In this document: in pieces, positions 18,892 to 25,973 of the stretch
How the letters are laid out: every line of letters starts with the position of its first letter
How positions within the stretch are numbered: the stretch's first letter is position 1
From: Streptomyces sp. NBC_01264
GTDB taxonomy: Bacteria; Actinomycetota; Actinomycetes; Streptomycetales; Streptomycetaceae
DNA length: 64,000 nt
Assembly (NCBI RefSeq): GCF_026340675.1
Contig: NZ_JAPEOX010000002.1
Coordinates: 1 to 64,000, forward strand
Direction of reading: 5' to 3'
Notes under the pieces: generated by a model
The model's input: only the letters and a program-made list of their open reading frames with translations
Databases searched by the model: none
What the model was told of the DNA's origin: nothing
Program-made: the position numbers and the translations under genes

Positions 18892-20748
18892 GATCCTGCT
18901 GGCCAAATGTGGGGGGCAGTCAGGCCGTGAGGGTGAGGTCAAGTCTCGCGAGGTGACTGGTGCGGGTGTGGTCGAGGGGTTGGTTGTTCCACCAGGCGTC
19001 GAGGCGGATGAGGTTGAGGGCGACGGCGGAGTAGACGTGTTCGAGGTGGGTCTTCGCGAGGCCGCGATAGCGGGCCCTGCGGTTACCGGTGACGGCTGTG
19101 GCCTGGCGGATGGTGCCCTCGACGCCGGCGCGCAGGGCGTATGTGGTCTGCCAGTCGGCGTCCTGCTGGGCGGCGTGGTTCGTGTTGATCAGTTCCTGCA
19201 GGTCCCGTGGGCGCAGGGTGAGCTGGCGGCCCTGGCGTGTGGCGTCGGTGCATGCCGCTCTGACCGGGCAGGGGCCGCAGTCGGCCTCGTCGAAGCGGAC
19301 CGCGATCCCTTCGCGGCCGTGTTGCCGGGCCGGGCTCCAGAACCTGCTGGTGGCGCCCTGGGGGCAGGTGGCTTGCTCGGCGTCCCAGTCGATGGTGAAG
19401 GCTTCGCGCTGGTAACCGGCGTTCTCCCGGTCCTGGCGGGAGGTGCCCGCCAGGAGCGGTGCGACCAGGGTGATCCCGAAGGCGGCCCGGGCCCCGGCGA
19501 GGAGTTCCGCGCTTGCGTAGCCGGAGTCGAGGTAGTGCTCGGCGGGCAGCAGGCCCCGGTCGGCGAGGGCCCGGTGGACGGGCTCGACCAGCTTCACATC
19601 GGGCACGGTCGCGTCCGTGGTCGCGACATGTGTGATCACGTTCGGGATGTCCGGACGCGCCCGGCGTCCCGGCCGCGGGGTCCCTCCGCCGGGCCGGGGC
19701 CGCTGGCAGACCTCGCTGATGTGCAGTTTGTACCCGGTCCAGTGTAGGGCGTTCTTGGTGCCGTTGCGGGCGTCGAGGTCGTAGGGCGAGGCCAGGCGCA
19801 GTCTGCCGGGCGGGAGACCCTCCTTGTCCGCCTCCCGCCGCTTGACCACCTCCCGCCCGTCGCCGCCGGTGGTGACCAGGTAGTTCTGCACAGTGATCCG
19901 GCGCAGGACCTGGACCGCGGGCAGCTCGCGCAGCCACAGGGGCGAGTGAGGGTTGTGGACCGCCCGCAGCAGGGCCACCGCGTCACGGCCGTAGTCCAGT
20001 ACGAGTTCGTCCCGCTTGGCTTTGGAGCTGGCGGGACGCCAGCTCTCGTCGATGCGCCGCCCGTAGCGGCGGTTCCACCCACGGACGTCCACGGCCTGCG
20101 CCACCCAGTGCGGGGCCGCGGCGGACAGCGCCTCCAGCGCGGCCCGCACCGACTCCCCGCACAGCTCGAGGCGGTTCAGGTCCCGCACCGCCGCCAGCAC
20201 GTGGGTGGAGTCGGTCCGCTGCTTACCCCCAGCCTTGACCAGGCCCTTGCCCTTCAATGCCGCCAGCAGCAGATCCAGTACCCGCTCCTCCAGGCCGTGC
20301 TCGACCACCCGGGTGCGGAACTCCGAGAGCACCGAGGCATCGAAGCCGACGTCCTCCAACTCCAGGCCAAGGCAGTACTTCCACGACAGGTCGAACCGGA
20401 CCCGGTGGGCGGCGGCGCGGTCGGTCAGGTTCTCCGCCATCTGCAGCACCGTCACCATCGCCAGCCGCCCCGGCGACCAGCCCCGCCGGCCCCGCAGACC
20501 GAACGCCCCGGCGAACTCGGCATCCGCGAACAGCCCGCCCAGCTCATCCCGCACCCGCATAGCCAACGGCGGCGCCCCACGACCAGCCACCGCCCGCGCG
20601 ACCCGCACCGTCACCTCAGGGACCTCGGGCCACTGCTCCGGCAGCAACGACATGACTCCCACCCCACCAGCCGGGAACGACAGAACCGGCCACCACCATG
20701 CCAACCGCCCGCCCTCACCGCAGGACACGACATTTGGCCAGCAGGATC
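18892..20748 (-). mobile_element. IS1182-family element, intact
   Basis: The tips are GATCCTGCTGGCCAAATGT at 18892 and its exact inverted copy ending at 20748. A 7-bp direct repeat CCTTGTG flanks it (18885-18891 and 20749-20755). The target was an IS6 transposase gene. The length is 1857 bp. Confidence 0.9.
18920..20653 (-). CDS. IS1182-family transposase
   Basis: 577 residues from ATG 20653 (MSLLPEQWPEVPEVTVRVAR), preceded by GGTGGGAG. Upstream in-frame sequence belongs to the element end. The N-terminal DUF772-like domain (WSPGRLAMVTVLQMAENL) is followed by a catalytic domain with KQRTDSTHVLAAV, TDATVPDVKLVEPVH and YLDSGYASAELL. A Cys cluster (ADCGPCPVRAACTD) and the C-terminal ARYRGLAKTHLEHVYSAVAL complete the usual architecture. 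No lesion is visible. Confidence 0.93.
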   Translation of the reverse strand: MSLLPEQWPEVPEVTVRVARAVAGRGAPPLAMRVRDELGGLFADAEFAGAFGLRGRRGWSPGRLAMVTVLQMAENLTDRAAAHRVRFDLSWKYCLGLELEDVGFDASVLSEFRTRVVEHGLEERVLDLLLAALKGKGLVKAGGKQRTDSTHVLAAVRDLNRLELCGESVRAALEALSAAAPHWVAQAVDVRGWNRRYGRRIDESWRPASSKAKRDELVLDYGRDAVALLRAVHNPHSPLWLRELPAVQVLRRITVQNYLVTTGGDGREVVKRREADKEGLPPGRLRLASPYDLDARNGTKNALHWTGYKLHISEVCQRPRPGGGTPRPGRRARPDIPNVITHVATTDATVPDVKLVEPVHRALADRGLLPAEHYLDSGYASAELLAGARAAFGITLVAPLLAGTSRQDRENAGYQREAFTIDWDAEQATCPQGATSRFWSPARQHGREGIAVRFDEADCGPCPVRAACTDATRQGRQLTLRPRDLQELINTNHAAQQDADWQTTYALRAGVEGTIRQATAVTGNRRARYRGLAKTHLEHVYSAVALNLIRLDAWWNNQPLDHTRTSHLARLDLTLTA

Positions 20749-20804
20749 CCTTGTGGGAGCGGTGCTCCACGGAGGGCATCACCTCGCGGGGAGCTTGCCG
20801 TTTA

Positions 20805-21120
20805 ACCTCCGGTGCCCGACGGGGCAGGTTCGCTCGGCGTGGCGAGGGTTACTTGGGCGGTCCATGACCAGGGCTCCGTGGGCGGATCCCAGGTCACCTC
20901 GACGTCGGCGTCGTGGACGTCGCGGGCGAGTTCCAGCACCATGACTGCCGCAGCGGCTCGTGCGTCCTGCGGGGTCGGTGTTGATCGGAATGTCCAGGCG
21001 CCCGCAGAGCATGCCGCCTTCGACGGGTTGGATCATGAAGCGCCAGCCCTCCGGCGTCGCCAGCAGGACGATCACCTTCGGAATGCCCCAGGCGGGCCGC
21101 TTCTTCTTTTCTTGCGTCTC
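20805..21120 (-). pseudogene. Hypothetical protein, frameshifted
   Basis: The first frame reads KKRPAWGIPKVIVLLATPEG and WRFMIQPVEGGMLCGRLD. After INTDP the frame moves to QDARAAAAVMVLELARDVHD and ends APSGTGG at about 20805. Both halves have strong streptomycete codon bias, so an indel near 20985 has split one short gene. The family is unknown. Confidence 0.45.
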
Positions 21121-21129
21121 ACCATGCCG

Positions 21130-21363
21130 CTATCCAACATCGTCGGGATCGTGGCGGTGAACGGGGGTAGCGGGGCTGCTGCCTCGGCGCGGTTTGGTGC
21201 CGACCTTGTGGTGCGCGGGGCGGGCGTAGGGCTCGCCGGTGGCGAGGACGCGTCCGACGTCGTAGCGGGTGGCGGGCTGTCGGTTCTTCGAGCCGGCCGG
21301 GCGACCGGGGCCGGGGCGGGTGCGTTTTGGTGCACTGGCTGGCGTGCCCGGAGGCTGTCGCAC
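21130..21363 (-). pseudogene. Possible transposase C-terminal fragment
   Basis: The frame reads GPGRPAGSKNRQPATRYDVG, an AT-hook-like Arg/Lys stretch common at the C-terminus of some streptomycete IS4/IS701-like transposases. Nothing upstream supports a complete gene. Confidence 0.35.
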
Positions 21364-21429
21364 GACTTCCGCCGGCCCGGAGTCAAGAGCGATTTGATGT
21401 TCGGTTCAGCTCTTCATGGGATCGTCGGA

Positions 21430-21773
21430 GTGTGAGTTGGTGGGGCGGAACTTTCTGGTGTGCGACCGTGAACGTGATCTTGAGATGCCGGTGAATCCCC
21501 GGGACTGGCTGCCACCGGGACACCTGTGCTAGAGAGTGCTCGATGTGGTAGACGAACTCGACCTGTCGGCCTTCGAGAACGGCCACCGTGCTGATGGCCA
21601 GGGCGGTGCCGCATATCCGCCGGCGGTCCTTACGGCGCTGCTCATCTACTGCTACAGCAAGGGCATACGCTCCTCACGCGGTATCGAGCGGGCCTGCTGG
21701 GACGATCTCGGATGCCGGATCATCACGGTGAACCGCCCTGCGGACCACTCCACTGTCGCGCGCTTCGCCCAGC
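21430..21773 (+). pseudogene. IS1182-family N-terminal fragment
   Basis: DVVDELDLSAFENGHRADGQ, AAYPPAVLTALLIYCYSKGI and RSSRGIERACWDD are typical of the DUF772 region of IS1182-type transposases. An in-frame TAG near 21530 interrupts the start. The sequence ends at HSTVARFAQRA, where the MITE-like repeat begins. Confidence 0.7.
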
Positions 21774-21905
21774 GGGCACTGTCACGTTAACGGTGCATGA
21801 CATGAACGCGTCAATAGATCTTTCGGCGAGCGCCCCGGATCGCATCATCAGGCGAGAAATTTTCCGTGACAGATGCCTCGAAGGGATCCAGATTTCCTGA
21901 CGCGG
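21774..21905. repeat. MITE-like element, copy 2 (truncated)
   Basis: GGGCACTGTCACGTTAACG and the following roughly 110 bp match copy 1 at 11038, including the AGATCTTTCGG segment. The right end is lost where the IS3 sequence starts. It has inserted into the IS1182 fragment. Confidence 0.7.
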
Positions 21906-21920
21906 TGAAAGGATCGAGTC

Positions 21921-22247
21921 ATGGCACGCCCTTCCTCCTATCCCCTTGAGCTGCGCAAACGAGCGGTCCGCATGGTCGCCGAGGTTCGTGGCGACTATCC
22001 GAACGAGTCAGCCGCGTTCAAGGCGGTCGCCGGCAAGCTGGGCATCGGCTCGACCGAGACACTCCGTAAGTGGGTCCGGCAGGACCAGGTCGACTCCGGG
22101 GCCCGTCCGGGAACGAGTACGGAGGAATCTACCCAGCTCAAGGCGATGAAGAAGGAGATCGCCGAGCTGAAGCGGGCGAACGAGATCCTGAAGGCGGCGG
22201 CGAGTTTCTTCGCGGCCGAGCTCGACCAGCCACACACACGCTCGTAG
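21921..22247 (+). CDS. IS3-family OrfA
   Basis: 108 residues from ATG 21921 with the RBS GAAAGGA. It has the HTH (VAGKLGIGSTETLRKWVRQ) and a C-terminal helix (KKEIAELKRANEILKAAASF). It is intact by itself, but its OrfB partner is interrupted. Confidence 0.88.
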   Translation: MARPSSYPLELRKRAVRMVAEVRGDYPNESAAFKAVAGKLGIGSTETLRKWVRQDQVDSGARPGTSTEESTQLKAMKKEIAELKRANEILKAAASFFAAELDQPHTRS

Positions 22248-22870
22248 CGTTCATCGACGAGCACCGGGACCGCTTCGGCGGCGTCGAGCCGATCTGCCGC
22301 GTGCTGACCATGCATGATTGCAAGATCGCCCCCTCCACCCACTACGCCCATCACAAACGGCTTGCCGAACCGTCCGCCAGGACCGTGCGGGACGCCGAAC
22401 TCAAGCCCCTGATCCACCAGGTATTCAAGGACAACTACCGTGTTTATGGAGCGAGGAAGGTCTGGCGGGAGCTGAACCGGCAGGGATATGCGGTGGCCCG
22501 CTGCACCGTCGAGCGCCTGATGCGAGAGCTCGGAATCGCCGGAGCGGTCCGCGGCAAACGAGTGATCACCACGCTTCCCGGCGGCCAGGCCGGGCGGGCT
22601 CCCGACCTGGTGGACCGAGACTTCGCCGCCGGCGCCCCGAACAGGTGCTGGGTCGCGGACTTCACCCACGTCAAGACCTGGGCCGGTATCGTCTACGTCG
22701 CCTTCGTCGTAGACACCTTCTCCCGCCGGATCGTCGGCTGGTCCGCGGCCACCGCGAAGGAAACGGTCTTCGTGCTGGACGCCCTGGAGATGGCGATCTG
22801 GCAGCGCGACCGCGATCAACACCCAATCCAGCCAGGCAAGTTGATCCACCACACGGATGCCGGGTCGCAA

Positions 22871-24320
22871 GGCGGATTCAACTGGTCGTCGCAACACCTC
22901 GTGATCGTGGAGGTGTGGGGTGGTTCGTCGTCAGCAGGCAGCGGACAGGGCGGTGCGTCCGAAGTTGAGGTCTCCGGGGCATCCGAAGTACCAGCGTCAT
23001 GTCGAGGCGGCGTTCTGGACGGAGATCGCCAAGGGCCTTCTTGCCGAGGAGGCCGCGGCCGTCGTCGGCGTGGCGCCGGCGGTCGCGACGCGCTGGTACC
23101 GCCAGTGTGGCGGCATGCGACCGTTCGATCCGAAGCCGCCTTCGGGCAGATACCTGTCGTTTCGCGAGCGGGAAGAAATCGCGCTTCTCAAAGCCCAGGG
23201 CAAAGGAGTGCGCGAGATCGCTCGAGATGTCGGTCGTGATCCTGGAACGAGTTCCCGGGAACTGAGGCGCAACGCGGCCACGAGAGCCGGCAGGCGTGAC
23301 TATCGGGCGTCCGTTGCCCAGTGGAAAGCCGACATGGCTGCACGCCGCCCGAAAGCGGCAAAGCTCGTTGCCAACCCGCGGTTGCACGCCTACGTCCAGG
23401 AGCGACTGTCCGGTCAGATCAGCACGCCATGCGGCAGGGCTATCGCAGGTCCTGCAACAGGCAACTGGACGGGACGGAACAAGCCGCATCGCGCGGATCG
23501 GGCATGGGTCCAGGCTTGGAGTCCGGAGCAGATCGCGAACCGGATCAAGCTGGAATTCCCGGATGATGAGTCCATGCGCATCAGCCACGAGGCGATCTAC
23601 CAGGCCCTCTACATTCAGGGCCGCGGAGCGCTGAAACGCGAGCTCATTCTGTGTCTTCGAACCGGTCGCGCTCTGCGTGCGCCGCGGGCGCGTTCACGCC
23701 GGAAGACCTGGGCGCACGTGACGCCGGAAGCGTTAATCAGCGAGAGGCCCGCCGAGGTCGAGGACCGTGCTGTTCCCGGCCACTGGGAAGGGGACCTGAT
23801 CATCGGGCTGGAGCGTTCCGCGATCGGCACCGTAGTCGAGCGGTCGACCCGGTTCACGATGCTGGTCCACCTGCCCCGCGAGGAAGGGTTCGGGACAATC
23901 CCCCGAACGAAGAACGGCCCCGCCCTGGCCGGTTACGGAGCGATCTCCATGAAGAACGCACTCGCCAACACGATGTCGACGCTGCCCGAGCAGCTGAGGC
24001 GCTCTGTGACATGGGACCGCGGCAAGGAGATGTCGGCACACACGCAGTTCCGCATCGAGACCGGTATCCCTGTGTTCTTCGCCGATCCACACAGCCCATG
24101 GCAGCGAGGCACAAACGAGAACACGAACGGGCTCCTGCGTCAGTACTTCCCGAAAGGCACCGACCTTTCACGCTGGTCCGCCGAGGACATCGAAGCTGTC
24201 GCCCACGCACTGAACACCAGACCACGCAAGACACTCGGCTGGAAGACCCCAGCCGAGGCACTCAACGAGCAAGTACTGTTGCTCCAACAGGCCTGTGTTG
24301 CAACGACCGGTTGAGTCCAA
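22871..24320 (+). mobile_element. IS30-family element, intact, inserted in IS3
   Basis: The ends share GGA(T/C)TCAAC(T/C)GG and are flanked by GCAA at 22867-22870 and 24321-24324. The insertion point is the GSQ/YTS codon junction of the host IS3 OrfB. The 1450-bp length and single long gene are normal for a large IS30 member. Confidence 0.88.
22920..24314 (+). CDS. IS30-family transposase
   Basis: 464 residues from a GTG start. The N-terminal HTH region (AEEAAAVVGVAPAVATRWYR) is followed by a second HTH (KGVREIARDVGRDPGTSSRE). The DDE domain contains PGHWEGDLIIG, TWDRGKEMSAHTQF and SPWQRGTNENTNGLLRQYFP. It is longer than the 385-residue IS30 protein at 3457 because of extra sequence between the HTH and catalytic parts. 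No lesion is seen. Confidence 0.93.
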   Translation: MVRRQQAADRAVRPKLRSPGHPKYQRHVEAAFWTEIAKGLLAEEAAAVVGVAPAVATRWYRQCGGMRPFDPKPPSGRYLSFREREEIALLKAQGKGVREIARDVGRDPGTSSRELRRNAATRAGRRDYRASVAQWKADMAARRPKAAKLVANPRLHAYVQERLSGQISTPCGRAIAGPATGNWTGRNKPHRADRAWVQAWSPEQIANRIKLEFPDDESMRISHEAIYQALYIQGRGALKRELILCLRTGRALRAPRARSRRKTWAHVTPEALISERPAEVEDRAVPGHWEGDLIIGLERSAIGTVVERSTRFTMLVHLPREEGFGTIPRTKNGPALAGYGAISMKNALANTMSTLPEQLRRSVTWDRGKEMSAHTQFRIETGIPVFFADPHSPWQRGTNENTNGLLRQYFPKGTDLSRWSAEDIEAVAHALNTRPRKTLGWKTPAEALNEQVLLLQQACVATTG

Positions 24321-24437
24321 GCAATACACGAGCTTCCGGCTCGCCGAGCACCTGGACGCCGCCGGCATCGCAGCCTCGATCGGATCGGTCGGTGACGCCT
24401 ACGACAATGGGGCCTTGACCCCGGATTTTGAACACGT

Positions 24438-25340
24438 CTATGCGGCTTGGGTCAGGGTAGTTGCAGCTGGCTGGAGGTCGTTCTCGTAGGCGATCGGGGA
24501 CCGGTGGCCGAGGCGGGAGTGTCGGCGGCGGGTGTTGTATCGGGTCAGCCAGCGGAACGCGTCCAGCCTGGCCTCGCGCTCGCTCGACCAGGCTTTGCGG
24601 CCTTTGAGTGTCTCCCTCTTGAAGGCGGCGTTGAAGCTTTCTGCGGCTGCGTTGTCGGCGCTGGATCCGATCGCGCCCATGCTCTGCCGGACCCCGGCTG
24701 ACCTGCAGATTTCAGCGAAGGCCCTGCTCGAATATTGGGATCCGTGGTCCGTGTGCATGATCGCTCCGGCCAGGTTTCCACGGGTCCGCTCGGCTGCCGC
24801 CAGGGCGTCGATGACGAGTTCGGTTCGCATGTGATCGGCGATCGCCCACCCGGCCAGCCGGCGCGAGCACAAGTCGATGACGGTCGCGAGGTAGAGCGGC
24901 TTCGCGCCGCTGACCGGCAGGTATGTGATGTCGCCGACGTATTTTCTGTTGACGTCGGCTGCGGTGAAGTCGCGTCCGATCAGGTCCGGTGCCTTCGACG
25001 CGGCTTGGTCCGCGACGGTGGTGCGGTGCCGGCGGCGCAACCGGACTCCCTCGAGCCCGATGGTCCGCATGATCCTGGCGACCCGCTTGTGGTTGACCAC
25101 CGGACCCTCCTCGTCGCGGAGTTCCGCGGTGATTCTGGGGGCTCCGTAGGTGCCGTCGGAGTCCTGGTGGATCTTGCGTATCCGGGCCGCGAGCCCGGCC
25201 TCGACGCTCTGCCTGGCCGCTCTCGCGGCCGCGGTGCGACGCCAGTAGTAAAAGCTCGACCGGGCCAGGCCGAGGATGTCGCAGAGCCGCTTCACGCCGT
25301 GACGGCGCTGGTGATCGTCAACGAACTGGTAGCGGTTCAC
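24438..25340 (-). CDS. IS3-family OrfB transposase
   Basis: 300 residues starting MNRYQFVDDHQRRHGVKRLC. It has the HTH_21-like DGTYGAPRITAELRDEEGPV and a DDE core with KYVGDITYLPVSGAKPLY, MHTDHGSQYSSRAF and NAAAESFNAAFKRE. The start ATG overlaps the OrfA stop (25337-25340), so the two are translationally coupled. Confidence 0.93.
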   Translation of the reverse strand: MNRYQFVDDHQRRHGVKRLCDILGLARSSFYYWRRTAAARAARQSVEAGLAARIRKIHQDSDGTYGAPRITAELRDEEGPVVNHKRVARIMRTIGLEGVRLRRRHRTTVADQAASKAPDLIGRDFTAADVNRKYVGDITYLPVSGAKPLYLATVIDLCSRRLAGWAIADHMRTELVIDALAAAERTRGNLAGAIMHTDHGSQYSSRAFAEICRSAGVRQSMGAIGSSADNAAAESFNAAFKRETLKGRKAWSSEREARLDAFRWLTRYNTRRRHSRLGHRSPIAYENDLQPAATTLTQAA

Positions 25341-25642
25341 CAGCGCGTCTCCGTCGCGAAATACCGGGCCGCCTTGCGGAGAATGTCCCGTTCTTCCTCG
25401 AGCTCGCGGATCCTCTTGCGGGCGGCGGCCAGCTCCGCCTGAACGGCGTCGCCGACGGCCTGCGAGGCGGCCGGCGGTGCGGAGTGGGCGCCAGGTCGGC
25501 GGCCGTCGGCGGCCCGGATCCAGTTCCTCAGCGTCTCGGTGTTCACCCCGAGATCAGCGGCGACCGACTTGATCGTCGCTCCCGGCCTCGACCGGTACAA
25601 CGCGACCGCGTCCGCCTTGAACTCGGCGGGATAGTGCTTCAT
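25337..25642 (-). CDS. IS3-family OrfA
   Basis: About 101 residues from ATG 25642 (MKHYPAEFKADAVALYRSRP). The HTH is IKSVAADLGVNTETLRNWIR, followed by an Ala-rich linker and a C-terminal coiled coil (RKRIRELEEERDILRKAARY). The open frame upstream belongs to the element end. Confidence 0.9.
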   Translation of the reverse strand: MKHYPAEFKADAVALYRSRPGATIKSVAADLGVNTETLRNWIRAADGRRPGAHSAPPAASQAVGDAVQAELAAARKRIRELEEERDILRKAARYFATETRW

Positions 25643-25973
25643 CCCCACAGGGACTCCGTTCTCCTGGACCATCAAGATCCAAGTGTCTCCGGTGTCCAAA
25701 ACCTGGGGTCAAGGTCCATGCCCTGATGGAGAGCGCGATCGGCCTGTTCAAGACCGAGCTGATCAAGCCCCGACGGCCCTGGAAAACACTGTCCGACGTC
25801 GAGCTCGCCACCGCCGAGTACACCGACTGGTACAACCATCGGCGACTCCATGGTGAGATAGGCCACGTCCCACCCGTCGAATACGAGAACAACTACTGTC
25901 GCGCAACCACAAAACCCCAGGTCACAACCACAATCTGAAGTCTCTACCAAACACGGAACGGTTCAGCTTCTCG

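Larger units (their letters stand above)
18584..20790 (-). pseudogene. IS6-family element split by IS1182
   Basis: The tip GGCGTTGTCACGTTGTCGG at 18584 is followed by the C-terminal coding part (GLNNRAENSHQPTRQ to EMTVRFTIW). A deletion removes the DQITGA-type segment near the end. The transposase is interrupted at 18891 by the IS1182 element and resumes at 20749 for about 40 bp (around MPSVEHRSHKG) before being lost. The N-terminal half is absent. Confidence 0.85.
24410..25717 (-). mobile_element. IS3-family element, intact, inserted in an older IS3
   Basis: The tips are GGGGCCTTGACCCCGG on the left and, inverted, GGACCTTGACCCCAGG on the right. ATG is duplicated at 24407-24409 and 25718-25720. 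Both genes are open. It lies opposite to its host element. Confidence 0.92.
22219..25938 (+). pseudogene. IS3-family OrfB in three pieces
   Basis: Piece 1 runs from HTLVAFIDEHRDRFGGVEPI to LIHHTDAGSQ at 22870, with the HTH_21-like YRVYGARKVWRELNRQG and the first catalytic Asp in CWVADFTHVK. Piece 2 (24321-24409) reads YTSFRLAEHLDAAGIAASIG to GDAYDN. Piece 3 (25718-25938) reads ALMESAIGLFKTELIK to the end, with the catalytic Glu in LMES. The pieces join perfectly once the inserted elements are removed. Confidence 0.92.
21921..25965 (+). mobile_element. IS3-family element split by an IS30 and a second IS3
   Basis: OrfA starts at 21921 and the right tip is the GGAACGGTTCA ending at about 25965. 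Two younger elements lie inside OrfB: an IS30 at 22871-24320 and another IS3 at 24410-25717. Deleting both with one copy of each target duplication (GCAA and ATG) gives an uninterrupted OrfB. The left tip appears lost next to the MITE remnant. Confidence 0.88.

Noticed and set aside
20779..21075. 98-codon minus-strand frame as an intact gene
   Set aside because: Only its first 40 residues look coding. The true continuation is in another frame, so I list a frameshifted remnant.
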